From: Sphingobium sp. D43FB
Lineage (GTDB): Bacteria; Pseudomonadota; Alphaproteobacteria; Sphingomonadales; Sphingomonadaceae
DNA length: 64,000 nt
Direction of reading: 5' to 3'
NCBI RefSeq assembly: GCF_002312805.1
Contig: NZ_NMUA01000018.1
Location: 1 to 64,000, forward strand
Below, one piece after another: positions 9,136 to 18,775 of the stretch. Positions within the stretch are counted from its first letter, which is position 1. Each line of letters opens with the position of its first letter. The notes beneath the pieces are model-generated. The model was not told the origin of the DNA. It was given only the letters and a program-made list of their open reading frames with translations, and did no database searches. The translations under genes and the position numbers were made by a program.

Positions 9136-9318
9136 TCAGATCTTGTCGCCGAGCGCGCCCTTGACCGAACCAGCCACATCCTGACCGGTGCCCTTGACCT
9201 GCTGGGCCTTGCCCTCGGCTTCCAGACGCTCATTGTCGGTCGCCTTGCCCACGGCTTCCTTGACGTTGCCGACCAGCTTGTTGCCAGCAGCCTTCAGCTT
9301 GTCAGTTGCTTCACCCAT
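9136..9318 (-). CDS. CsbD-family stress protein
   Basis: A 60-aa hydrophilic protein with the CsbD layout: MGEATDKLKAAGNKLVGNVKEAVGKATDNERLEAEGKAQQVKG. Members are often induced by general or envelope stress but their biochemical role is unknown. AGGAGA lies 7 nt before the ATG. It is monocistronic, with a strong terminator immediately downstream. Confidence 0.92.
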   Translation of the reverse strand: MGEATDKLKAAGNKLVGNVKEAVGKATDNERLEAEGKAQQVKGTGQDVAGSVKGALGDKI

Positions 9319-9422
9319 GTTCAGTCTCCTGTTGGTTGGTGTTGCCTATTCAACCGACAATCAGAATAAAGGTTGCCGTCAAACCGCTCCCGTAACGAAA
9401 TCGCCGATAGCTGTTGCGATGA

Positions 9423-12227
9423 TCACGGCTTGATGCCGAACCGCGCATAGTCCGCGTCGGTACGCGGGTCTATCCTGCGCGCTAAGGCAATATCGGACTC
9501 GCCTTCTCCACCGCGACCGAGCCGATGCAGAACGATTCCGCGCATGAAATGGCTCTGCGACTGCCCCGGCCCTTGATCGATCACGGCATTAAGATCCTGC
9601 AACGCGTCCTGATAGCGTCCCATGCGGAACCACACCATGGCACGGCTATCGAGCGCAGCCACGGTGACGGTGCTCGTTTCGATCGCACGGGTGCAATCCG
9701 TGAGGGCACTATCGAGCATGATGTTGCGCGTACCCTTGACCCAGCAGCGTTCGTTGAGCAGCGCCGTCAGGCCGGGCTTCTCCGCAATATGCGCGTCGAG
9801 CATTTCGACCGCCTTGGCCGCATCGCCATAGGTGCCCAGCAGGCTGGCCTTGAGCCGACGATAGGCATCGCGAGTTTCGCCGCCGATGGCGATCCGCTGA
9901 TCCACCATCACCAGCGCCTCGTCCAGCTTGTCACTTTCGGCGAGATAAGTGGTAACAGCGCTGATCGCGCTAAAGGCAGACGGGTCGAGTTGCCGCGCCA
10001 TTCGTGCATCTGCCAGCGCGCCGGGCACATCGCCCAGCTTGAACCTCCGATCAGCCCGGTTGAGATAGCGATTGATGTCCGGTTCGATAGAAATCGCCTT
10101 GTCGAGATCAGCGAGTGCCTTCTTTCGATCGCCCACGCCCCAACGGAAACTCGCACGGTCGCTATAGCCCGATGCCTTATCCGGGTCGTCGGCGATCGCC
10201 TTCGTAAAAGCCTGCTCGCCCGCTTTGACCTGCGGCCAGTTCGCCACCACGTCATAAGGCGCGTCCCAGTGCAAGGTCGGCTTGGCCGGGGCGATCAAGC
10301 GCGGGGCCAAGGCCTGCGCCGTGGCAAGCCGATCACGTTCGTCGGGCACCTGCGCCGCCGCAATCTCGACCCCGGTCGAATCCATCCGTTCGTCCAGTTC
10401 GAGCAGTCCGTCGCGCAACTGGACGTTGCGCTTGATCGTGAAGCCGGCGATCGACTGGCTGACATTCTGGTCGCCTTCCAGCACATAGCCTTTGCCGCCA
10501 TCGGGCAAGCGCAATTTGAGCCGATAGCGCACCCCCGACGGCGGCGGCGTCGCCACCGGAATATCGATCCACGCCGGACGCCCGCGATCGGGCGCGAAGC
10601 TGATGTCGTTGACGCCCCGGCCAATGCTACGTCGATGACGATTATCCTCCAGGCGCCAAGGCGTCGTCGTGACGCCATGCGCTTTCAGCGTCGTGGTCGC
10701 CGTGGCGGCATCCATCGCGACACTGACGTCGCTGAACTGCGACTGTCCCATTTGCCGCATGAAGAAACCGCGCACCATGTCAGCGCGCTGCTTGGTATCG
10801 AGTTGGCCCAGGGCGACATTGATCATGGACGCCGCCGGGCCGCGCAACACGGCCACCGCATCGAAGACGCTGGGCAGCCGAACGCTACCGCTCTCGTCGG
10901 CCTCGATCGCGATATCTATGATCGGCCGCGCGTTGGCGCGGGTCTGGATCGGCAGCAGGTCCGCACCCGCCGTCCGCACCGGCAGCACCGTGCCGAAAGG
11001 CGGCGTATCGCCCAGATCGTCGATCCGCGCGCCGCTGCCCGTGCCATCCATCCACAGCGTCTCGCCATCGATCGTCGCGCGCACCAGCACATGGTCGAAC
11101 GCGGCGACGCTCGGCAACCTTTCGGGCACGAAATCACCCATGGCGGAACTGGCCAGCACCGGCTCTGCCTCTATCCCCATGCCCCGCAGCAATGCCAGCA
11201 ACAGCAAGGTCTTGGCCTTGCAATCGCCATAGCGCAGCGTCCAGGTCTGCGCCGGGGTCTGGGGCACATAATTGCCGCCATTCATGCCGATCGCCAGATA
11301 GCGGATACTATCCTGCACCAGTTGCAGCGCCGCAGCCGCCTTCGCGCGCGGCGACCCGCCCGATGCCTTGAGCTTGTCCAGTTCGCCCGCTAGCCCGCTA
11401 CCCGGCGCGATCAGCCCTTCGGTCGCATAGAGCGGTGCCATCGTCTTCGATACATCGGCCCAGGACGCGAAGGTCGAAAGCTCGAACAAGGGCGGATGCC
11501 GATAGCGCAACGGCGCATCCTCCGGCATCTCCGGCTGCTTGACCAATGGCAGGGCGACGGTCAGTTCGTTGAACGCGCCCTTTTTCTGCTGCTTGACCAC
11601 TGCATCCTTGGCCAGCAATTTCCACTTCGCCGCGCTGCGCTCATCCCATTGCACACGCAGCCGCCCCTGTCCCATTCGGAGCGGCGCGGCGAACAGCCCC
11701 ATCGCACCCTGGACATGTCCGCCGAGCGCGTCATCTTTCATCGACGTCGTATAGCGAAGGCGGACGATATCGCCGACCTGCACCCCTTCGACCGCCAGCG
11801 TCGCCGTCAGGACGCCGGTAATCTGGCGCGCTTCCAGATTTTCTTCCCGGCGCAGCACAGCAAAGCGCTTGTCGCCCGCCAGCGCATCGATCACCTGGTC
11901 GCCGCGCAGGATCGATACTTCATGGATGATCAGGTCGCCCTTGTCGGGTGCCCATGGCAGGGTGAGCGACGATAGCTGAGCGAGCGCCTCGGCCGACCCC
12001 GCGCGGGTCGCGACATCGGCATAGCTCCATAGGCGGCCATCCTCGACGCGCTGCTGGCTGTCGAATAACAGCATCGTCGGCGGTTCGCCCTCGAAGCTCG
12101 ACAGCGGCGGCACGCTGGCCTTCTCCACCCAGGCGGGTGCCGCCTGATAGAGCGGCGCTTCGCCCGCCACAGCCGGCGCGGCAATCATCGTGGCGATCGG
12201 CATCGCCATCCACATCGTCTGTCTCAT
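9423..12227 (-). CDS. DUF3857 / transglutaminase-like / TPR protein, exported
   Basis: A 934-aa protein with a signal peptide (MRQTMWMAMPIATMIAAPAVAGEA), a DUF3857 region over roughly residues 40-240, a transglutaminase-like core with RYGDCKAKTLLLLALLRGMGIEAEPVLA (Cys of the triad) and AAFDHVLV (His), then C-terminal TPR-like repeats such as FRWGVGDRKKALADLDKAI and VWFRMGRYQDALQDLNAVI. The family is common in Bacteroidetes and sphingomonads; no reaction is established and periplasmic protein or peptide handling is only a guess. The start at 12227 gives a good signal peptide; in-frame Met codons at 12251 and 12296 are alternatives. It lies alone downstream of the ribosomal terminator. Confidence 0.85.
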   Translation of the reverse strand: MRQTMWMAMPIATMIAAPAVAGEAPLYQAAPAWVEKASVPPLSSFEGEPPTMLLFDSQQRVEDGRLWSYADVATRAGSAEALAQLSSLTLPWAPDKGDLIIHEVSILRGDQVIDALAGDKRFAVLRREENLEARQITGVLTATLAVEGVQVGDIVRLRYTTSMKDDALGGHVQGAMGLFAAPLRMGQGRLRVQWDERSAAKWKLLAKDAVVKQQKKGAFNELTVALPLVKQPEMPEDAPLRYRHPPLFELSTFASWADVSKTMAPLYATEGLIAPGSGLAGELDKLKASGGSPRAKAAAALQLVQDSIRYLAIGMNGGNYVPQTPAQTWTLRYGDCKAKTLLLLALLRGMGIEAEPVLASSAMGDFVPERLPSVAAFDHVLVRATIDGETLWMDGTGSGARIDDLGDTPPFGTVLPVRTAGADLLPIQTRANARPIIDIAIEADESGSVRLPSVFDAVAVLRGPAASMINVALGQLDTKQRADMVRGFFMRQMGQSQFSDVSVAMDAATATTTLKAHGVTTTPWRLEDNRHRRSIGRGVNDISFAPDRGRPAWIDIPVATPPPSGVRYRLKLRLPDGGKGYVLEGDQNVSQSIAGFTIKRNVQLRDGLLELDERMDSTGVEIAAAQVPDERDRLATAQALAPRLIAPAKPTLHWDAPYDVVANWPQVKAGEQAFTKAIADDPDKASGYSDRASFRWGVGDRKKALADLDKAISIEPDINRYLNRADRRFKLGDVPGALADARMARQLDPSAFSAISAVTTYLAESDKLDEALVMVDQRIAIGGETRDAYRRLKASLLGTYGDAAKAVEMLDAHIAEKPGLTALLNERCWVKGTRNIMLDSALTDCTRAIETSTVTVAALDSRAMVWFRMGRYQDALQDLNAVIDQGPGQSQSHFMRGIVLHRLGRGGEGESDIALARRIDPRTDADYARFGIKP

Positions 12228-12320
12228 AAACCCCCGAACATCCCCCGGCATCCGCCTGTCGCCACGCAGGCTATTGCATCGGGACGGGGCACTCAAGCGA
12301 TCACACGAAGCGCGCGCACG

Positions 12321-12346
12321 AAAAAAGGGGCCGGAAAACCGGCCCC
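12321..12346 (-). terminator. Rho-independent terminator of rplM-rpsI
   Basis: A perfect 8-bp stem (GGGGCCGG, 12327-12334; CCGGCCCC, 12339-12346) with a 4-nt loop is followed on the minus strand by six T residues (complement of 12321-12326). It lies 28 nt past the rpsI stop. Confidence 0.9.
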
Positions 12347-12373
12347 TTTCCTGAACTTGCAGTCGGTATCGAC

Positions 12374-12952
12374 TTAGCGCTTCGAGAACTGGAAGCTCTT
12401 GCGCGCCTTCGCCTTGCCGTACTTCTTACGCTCGACGACGCGGCTGTCGCGGGTCAGGAAGCCTTCGGCCTTGACCGCGCTGCGCAGCGCAGGCTCGTAC
12501 TTGGTCAGCGCCTGGGCGATGCCATGCTTGACCGCACCGGCCTGGCCGGACAGACCGCCGCCCTTGACGGTGGCGATCACGTCATACTGACCGTTACGGT
12601 CGGTGACGCCGAAGGGCTGGTTGATGACCAGACGCAGGGTCGGACGCGCGAAATAGATTTCCTGATCGCGGCCATTGACCGTGATCTTGCCGGTGCCGGG
12701 CTTCACCCAGACGCGGGCAACGGCATCCTTACGACGACCGGTCGCATAGGCGCGGCCGAGGTTGTCGATTTCCTGCGCGCGCAGCGGCATGGTGGGCGCT
12801 GCAGGCTCGACCGGAGCGGCAGGCGCTTCGGCTTCAACCGGAGCAGCTGGCGTCGCGGCGGCTTCAGGAGCAGCAGGCGCTGCAGCCGGAGCGGCAGCCG
12901 CTTCGGCGGCGATCGCCGCGAGGTCGGACAGGGACTGGCGGTTATCGGACAT
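12374..12952 (-). CDS. rpsI: 30S ribosomal protein S9
   Basis: S9 of the small subunit, contacting P-site tRNA through its C-terminal tail. The conserved domain starts near residue 60 ([21 protein letters not shown]) and ends [11 protein letters not shown]. In front of it is an Ala/Pro-rich extension of about 55 residues absent from E. coli S9. The start codon shares one base with the rplM stop (TAATG), so the two are translationally coupled. Confidence 0.97.
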   Translation of the reverse strand: MSDNRQSLSDLAAIAAEAAAAPAAAPAAPEAAATPAAPVEAEAPAAPVEPAAPTMPLRAQEIDNLGRAYATGRRKDAVARVWVKPGTGKITVNGRDQEIYFARPTLRLVINQPFGVTDRNGQYDVIATVKGGGLSGQAGAVKHGIAQALTKYEPALRSAVKAEGFLTRDSRVVERKKYGKAKARKSFQFSKR

Positions 12953-13431
12953 TATGCACCCACCTTGTTCTTGCGGTTGCGCGACGCGAAGTCGAGCACT
13001 TCGGGGTTCTGGGCTTCATGGGGATGCTCGGCACCGGCGAAGACGCGCAGGTTGCGCATCTGCTGGCGGCCCAGCGGGCCACGGGGGATCATGCGCTCGA
13101 TCGCCTTTTCAAGCACGCGCTCAGGGAAACGGCCTTCCAAAATCTTGGCGGGCGTGGTTTCCTTGATGCCGCCGGCATAGCCGGTGTGCTTGTAATAGAT
13201 CTTGTCGGTCAGCTTCTTGCCGGTGAACTTCACCTTGCCCGCGTTGATGATGATGACATTGTCACCACAATCGACATGGGGCGTGAAGCTGGTCTTGTGC
13301 TTGCCACGCAGGATATTTGCCACGGTCGAAGCGAGACGGCCGACGACGAGGCCTTCCGCGTCGATCAGGACCCACTTCTTATCAACCGTTGCCGGGCTTG
13401 CCGACTTGGTCGTCTTCATCAGCGCCTTCAT
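12952..13431 (-). CDS. rplM: 50S ribosomal protein L13
   Basis: Large-subunit protein L13, 159 aa, with [18 protein letters not shown] near the N-terminus, [22 protein letters not shown] in the middle and [18 protein letters not shown]. The start at 13431 ([10 protein letters not shown]) has GGAG about 10 nt upstream; the ATG four codons later is also possible, and a longer frame to 13566 would translate the promoter region. First gene of the rplM-rpsI operon. Confidence 0.97.
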   Translation of the reverse strand: MKALMKTTKSASPATVDKKWVLIDAEGLVVGRLASTVANILRGKHKTSFTPHVDCGDNVIIINAGKVKFTGKKLTDKIYYKHTGYAGGIKETTPAKILEGRFPERVLEKAIERMIPRGPLGRQQMRNLRVFAGAEHPHEAQNPEVLDFASRNRKNKVGA

Positions 13432-13495
13432 GGTGCCAATACTCCAGAATGAATTAAAGAACCGCAGGCCTTCACCGACCCCCGGAAGTGGGGCG

Positions 13496-13524
13496 CTAAT
13501 GACTGGGGAAGCCGTCCAAGTCAA
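13496..13524 (-). promoter_or_regulatory. Candidate sigma-70 promoter for rplM-rpsI
   Basis: On the minus strand TTGACT (13524-13519) is followed after exactly 17 bp by CATTAG (13501-13496), which would start transcription near 13489 and leave a leader of about 58 nt before rplM. Prediction by motif and spacing only. Confidence 0.5.
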
Positions 13525-13566
13525 GCGATATGGCGGCTTTCCTGACGGGTAAAATAATACCTGCAT

Positions 13567-14691
13567 CTAAATCGCGCTCAATCCGGCGTCCGCCAACCCC
13601 CGCCACAGGTGCAAGGCCTGGACGCTTTCCTTGACGTCATGCACCCGCACCATCTGCGCGCCGAGCTGCGCCGCACGGAACGCCAGCGCGATGGAACCGC
13701 CCAGTCGGTCGGCAGCGGGCGCTTCGTTCGACAGCGCACCGATTAGCCTTTTGCGGCTGCCTGCAAACAGCAATGGCACGCCCAGCGCCTGAAACGTCGC
13801 CAGCCCATTCACCAGCGCAAGATTGTCGGCCAGCGACTTGCCAAAGCCAAGCCCCGGATCGACCATGATCCGATCCCGCGCGATGCCAGCATCAAGGCAG
13901 GCCGCGATCCGCCGTTCGAGATGATCGAACACATCCGCCACGACATCGCCATAGCCTGCAGGATTGTCATGCGGATCATCGCCTGCCGACGGCGCATGCA
14001 TCAGGATGACCGGGCAGCCTGCCCCGGCCACGACCTCCATGCTGCGCGGATCATGCGCCAGCGCGCTGACATCATTGACGATCTTCGCACCGGCGGCCAG
14101 CGCCGCTTCCATCACCACCGCCTTGCGCGTGTCCACCGACACCGGCACGCCCGCCGCCGCCAGCCGCTCGATCACCGGCGCGATGCGGGCGATCTCATCG
14201 CCTTCCCACACCTTGTCCGCGCGCGGCCGGGTGGACTCGCCCCCCACATCGATCAACGCCGCGCCCGCCGCCGCCATCGCAAAACCCGCATCGGCCGCCG
14301 CCTGCGGATCGCCGACATGCTTGCCGCCGTCGGAAAAACTGTCGGGCGTGACGTTCAGGATCGCCATCACCTGCGGCGCATCGAACCGGATGGTCCGCTC
14401 ACCAAGGACCAAAGGCGCGCGGGTCGCGGAAATATTGGCGGCCAGCCTCTGCGCGCGCTCCGCCAAAACATCAGGCAAGCTGGCGATCGCATCGGCGAAC
14501 CCAGCCACCGGCACCGTCACCCGCGCCACCCGCTCCCGCCCGGCAAAGGCGCTCAGTTCATAGCCCTGAAACCAGATCAGCCCATTACCCATCCGCGCCA
14601 CCGACCCGTCCGGCAGGCCGATCGGCGACGGCACGAACCATGTCGGCCGCAGGTACAGGCGCGCATCGGCGGGAATGGCGGGCAATGTCAT
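13567..14691 (-). CDS. folP: Dihydropteroate synthase
   Basis: Joins para-aminobenzoate to the pterin pyrophosphate in folate synthesis; target of sulfonamides. The catalytic core carries MAILNVTPDSFSDGGKH from about residue 109, IDVGGESTRPRA, VSVDTRKA, VNDVSAL and the closing HDVKE. About 105 residues precede the core, making the protein (374 aa) longer than the roughly 280-aa E. coli enzyme; the N-terminal part is of unknown role. The start at 14691 (MTLPAIPADARLYL) was preferred because the upstream in-frame Met at 14736 reads into a palindromic repeat. folE and folK lie elsewhere in the window. Confidence 0.95.
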   Translation of the reverse strand: MTLPAIPADARLYLRPTWFVPSPIGLPDGSVARMGNGLIWFQGYELSAFAGRERVARVTVPVAGFADAIASLPDVLAERAQRLAANISATRAPLVLGERTIRFDAPQVMAILNVTPDSFSDGGKHVGDPQAAADAGFAMAAAGAALIDVGGESTRPRADKVWEGDEIARIAPVIERLAAAGVPVSVDTRKAVVMEAALAAGAKIVNDVSALAHDPRSMEVVAGAGCPVILMHAPSAGDDPHDNPAGYGDVVADVFDHLERRIAACLDAGIARDRIMVDPGLGFGKSLADNLALVNGLATFQALGVPLLFAGSRKRLIGALSNEAPAADRLGGSIALAFRAAQLGAQMVRVHDVKESVQALHLWRGLADAGLSAI

Positions 14692-14712
14692 CGAGCGGGA
14701 CTCCCCTCTTTC

Positions 14713-14807
14713 GTCATGCTGAACTTGTTTCAGCATCCATTGGCTCTAGCCCTGCAGAAACGCGCAACGCCAGAGCCAATGGATCCTGACTTTCGTCAGG
14801 ATGACGG
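14713..14807. repeat. Palindromic repeat, CGTCATGCTGAA family
   Basis: Begins CGTCATGCTGAACTTGTTTCAGCATCCA and ends GGATCCTGACTTTCGTCAGGATGACG; the central arms TTGGCTCTA and AGAGCCAA are also inverted. Related hairpins flank the GIY-YIG gene at 39340-39390 and 39714-39743. It lies between ccrM and folP. Confidence 0.8.
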
Positions 14808-14824
14808 CGTAGTCGTGGCGGCGC

Positions 14825-16596
<1,772 letters not shown>

Positions 16597-16628
16597 GAAC
16601 GCCCAATTCTGCTCCAACTGCCCCTTTT

Positions 16629-16712
16629 TTGTTCCCCGGCGAAAGCCGGGGTCCAGGGTATCTGGGTACATCCCCTGCCGCTCCTGGACCCCGGCTTCCG
16701 CCGGGGAACAAG
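16629..16712. repeat. Palindromic repeat, TTGTTCCCCGGCG family
   Basis: TTGTTCCCCGGCGAAAGCCG at the left is mirrored by CGGCTTCCGCCGGGGAACAA at the right, with inner GTCCAGG and CCTGGAC arms. The 84-bp unit fills the space between the convergent ArsR and fabG genes. No second copy of this type was found in the window. Confidence 0.8.
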
Positions 16713-16732
16713 AATCACCGAGGTGCTTAGCC

Positions 16733-17473
16733 TCAAATCATCGCCATGCCGCCGTTCACATGCAGCGTCTGGCCGTTGACATAACCCGCCTCGCGGCTGG
16801 CGAGATACACCACGGCCGCACCGATATCCGCGCCATCGCCCAAGTCGCCGACCGGGATTTTCTGCAGGATAGCCCCCTTCTGCGCGTCGTTCAGCGCATC
16901 GGTCATCGCCGACCGGATGAAGCCGGGCGCGACGCAATTGACGGTGATGCCCCGGCTCGCCAGTTCCTGGCCCAGCGATTTGGACATGCCAATGATCCCG
17001 GCCTTCGACGCGCAATAGTTGGACTGGCCCGGATTGCCGGTGACGCCCACGACGGAGGTGATCGAGATGATCCGCCCGAACCGCGCCTTCATCATCGGCT
17101 TGGCGGCGGCGCGGCACAGGCGGAACGCGGCTTCCAGATTGACCGCAATCACGGTCGACCACTCCTCATCCTTCATCCGCAGGATCAGATTGTCGCGCGT
17201 CACCCCCGCATTGTTGACCAATATGTCAAGCTTGCCGCCCAACGCCTCGACCGCCTGCGGCACCAGCGCATCGACCGAAGCCGGGTCAGACAGGTTGCAC
17301 ACCAAAGTCTTATGATCCCCGCCCAGCTCCGCCGCGAACGCCTTGAGCTTGTCTTCATTGCTGCCCGACAACGCCAGCGTCGCCCCCTGCGCGGCCAGCG
17401 ACCGGGCAATCTCGGACCCGATCCCGCCCGAAGCGCCCGTCACCAGCGCGGTCATTCCTGTGAGGTCAAACAT
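16733..17473 (-). CDS. fabG: 3-oxoacyl-ACP reductase
   Basis: NADPH-dependent reduction of beta-ketoacyl-ACP in fatty-acid synthesis. The 246-aa SDR has TGASGGIGSEIARSLA at the N-terminus, NNAGVTRDNLILRM with its conserved Asn, the catalytic Ser in ISITSVVGVTGNPGQSNYCASKAG with YxxxK, and ends VNGQTLHVNGGMAMI. A strong AAGGAG lies 7 nt upstream. Together with fabD and the crotonase gene it would form a tight operon, were it not for the inserted GxxExxY cassette. Confidence 0.97.
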   Translation of the reverse strand: MFDLTGMTALVTGASGGIGSEIARSLAAQGATLALSGSNEDKLKAFAAELGGDHKTLVCNLSDPASVDALVPQAVEALGGKLDILVNNAGVTRDNLILRMKDEEWSTVIAVNLEAAFRLCRAAAKPMMKARFGRIISITSVVGVTGNPGQSNYCASKAGIIGMSKSLGQELASRGITVNCVAPGFIRSAMTDALNDAQKGAILQKIPVGDLGDGADIGAAVVYLASREAGYVNGQTLHVNGGMAMI

Positions 17474-17486
17474 GGTCAGTCTCCTT
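17474..17486. repeat. 13-bp direct repeat, left copy (target-duplication-like)
   Basis: GGTCAGTCTCCTT here is identical to 17973-17985 on the other side of the GxxExxY cassette. On the minus strand this copy supplies the fabG ribosome-binding site (AAGGAGACTGACC then ATG). The pair is bracketed outside the inverted repeats, as a target duplication would be. Confidence 0.55.
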
Positions 17487-17907
17487 ATTCCACTTGGTTC
17501 ACGCGGAGGCGCGAAGACGCGGAGGGGACATAGTCGTTGACTATGCGCTTCACCCCTTCCTTGAGCGTGGCGCCGCCGAAATTGATCAGAAGCCCTACGG
17601 GCTGGTTGGTCAGGCGAAGATAGGTCAGCAATTGTTTTGCATGGGCAGGGTGGAGGCGTTCGGTCGATTTGATCTCTACCAGCAAGCGGTCATCGACCAA
17701 AAGATCGATCCTGAAAGCGGCAGCGAAATCCAAACCATCATAGCTGATGTCGACGGGTTTCTGCCGCTCGACCCGATGGCCCATGGCCGTCAGCTTGGCC
17801 GCCAGGATCATCTCGTACACATTTTCAAGCAGTCCCGGCCCCAGGTCGCGATGCATCCGCAAGGCGAGGTCAAGAACGTCTCCGCTGATGCGATCGATAT
17901 CCGCCAA
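17485..17907 (-). CDS. GxxExxY family protein (PD-(D/E)XK-like)
   Basis: A 140-aa protein of the GxxExxY family. The name motif is G25-LLE28-NVY31 in DLGPGLLENVYE, and a nuclease-like core DLLVDDRLLVEIKSTERL follows, with the E-x-K of the PD-(D/E)XK fold. Its cellular role is not known. The start is taken as TTG at 17907 (reading MADIDRIS), because GGAGG lies 5 nt upstream inside the inverted repeat; ATG codons further upstream would read through the repeat and the neighbouring gene. The coding region is closed at both ends by the inverted repeat, and its stop overlaps the fabG Shine-Dalgarno. It sits between the crotonase gene and fabG, which has the look of an insertion. Confidence 0.8.
   Translation of the reverse strand: MADIDRISGDVLDLALRMHRDLGPGLLENVYEMILAAKLTAMGHRVERQKPVDISYDGLDFAAAFRIDLLVDDRLLVEIKSTERLHPAHAKQLLTYLRLTNQPVGLLINFGGATLKEGVKRIVNDYVPSASSRLRVNQVE
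17495..17526. repeat. Left inverted repeat of the GxxExxY cassette
   Basis: G/C-rich copy containing CACGCGGAGGCGCGAAGACG. It is the reverse complement of 17911-17943 apart from one substitution and one single-base indel. This copy encodes the last residues of the GxxExxY protein (SSRLRVNQVE). Confidence 0.85.
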
Positions 17908-17910
17908 ATT

Positions 17911-17943
17911 CCCTCCGCGTCTCCGCGCCTCCGCGTGACCAAA
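17911..17943. repeat. Right inverted repeat of the GxxExxY cassette
   Basis: Contains CCCTCCGCGTCTCCGCGCCT, the reverse complement of the left copy. On the minus strand it provides GGAGG as ribosome-binding site for the TTG start of the GxxExxY gene, so the repeat and the gene are functionally tied. Confidence 0.85.
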
Positions 17944-17972
17944 TCCTGTACCCGCAACCCTATAGCATGGCC

Positions 17973-17985
17973 GGTCAGTCTCCTT
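17973..17985. repeat. 13-bp direct repeat, right copy (target-duplication-like)
   Basis: Identical to 17474-17486. On the minus strand it contains the last codons and TGA stop of the crotonase gene (AAGGAGACTGA). If the cassette is removed, this stop and the fabG ribosome-binding site become the same sequence, giving the tight overlap expected of the original operon. Confidence 0.55.
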
Positions 17986-18775
17986 TGAACTGTGGTGGGC
18001 GGCGGTCGAAAAAGGCGTCGATCGCCTCGTCATGGTCCGCCGTCGCATGGGCCAGCGCCTGCATCGCGCCTGCCATTTCGAGTATGTGGTTCAATTCCGC
18101 CGTCTGCGCCGCGCGCAGCAGCCGCTTGGTCATGCGGGTCGCATGGGGCGGATTGGCGGCGATGGCGTCGGCTTGCGCACGCGCGACGTCCATCAGGTCC
18201 GCGTCGGGCACCACAGCACCCACCAACCCGATCCGCAGCGCTTCCTCCGCGTCGATTGTCTCGCCAGTCAGCGACAATTGGCTGGCCTTGGAAAAGCCGA
18301 CGATGCGCGGCAACAACCACGCCCCGCCATCCCCCGACACCAGCCCCAGCTTGACGAAACTCTCGGCAAAGCGCGCCGATTGCGCCGCAATCCGCAGGTC
18401 GCACATACAGGCGAGGTCCATCCCCGCACCGATCGCCGGGCCATTGACGGCCGCAATCACCGGCAGTTCGATCGCCTGGAACAGCAAGGGCAAGCGCTGA
18501 ATGCCCGCCCGATAATTGCGCCGCGTCTGCGCCGGCAGGCCCGCGCGCAAGCCCCCCGCGTCAGGCCGCATCGCGTTCAGGTCGCCGCCCGACGAAAAAG
18601 CGCTGCCCGCGCCTGTCAGGATCGCGACATGGATCGACAGGTCGCGATCCGCCGCCTCGAACACAGCGCACAGCGCATCGACCATCGCCGGATCGGAGAT
18701 GGGATTGCGCCGGTCGGGCTGGTTGAGCGTGACCGTCAGGACCGCGCCGTCCCGCTGGGTGAAGACAGCGCTCAC
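17975..18775 (-). CDS. Enoyl-CoA hydratase/isomerase family protein
   Basis: Crotonase-fold enzyme, 266 aa, opening VSAVFTQRDGAVLTVTLNQPDRRNPIS, with the CoA-binding oxyanion regions AFSSGGDLNAM and AAVNGPAIGAGMDLACMCDLRIAAQ. The exact reaction cannot be assigned. The start is GTG at 18775, overlapping the fabD stop (GTGA); the longer ATG-initiated frame to 19099 is only the fabD antiframe. Position between fabD and fabG is unusual for a crotonase and may just reflect co-transcription. Confidence 0.88.
   Translation of the reverse strand: MSAVFTQRDGAVLTVTLNQPDRRNPISDPAMVDALCAVFEAADRDLSIHVAILTGAGSAFSSGGDLNAMRPDAGGLRAGLPAQTRRNYRAGIQRLPLLFQAIELPVIAAVNGPAIGAGMDLACMCDLRIAAQSARFAESFVKLGLVSGDGGAWLLPRIVGFSKASQLSLTGETIDAEEALRIGLVGAVVPDADLMDVARAQADAIAANPPHATRMTKRLLRAAQTAELNHILEMAGAMQALAHATADHDEAIDAFFDRRPPQFKGD

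Noticed and set aside
9525..11393. 622-codon plus-strand frame
   Set aside because: Antisense of the DUF3857 protein.
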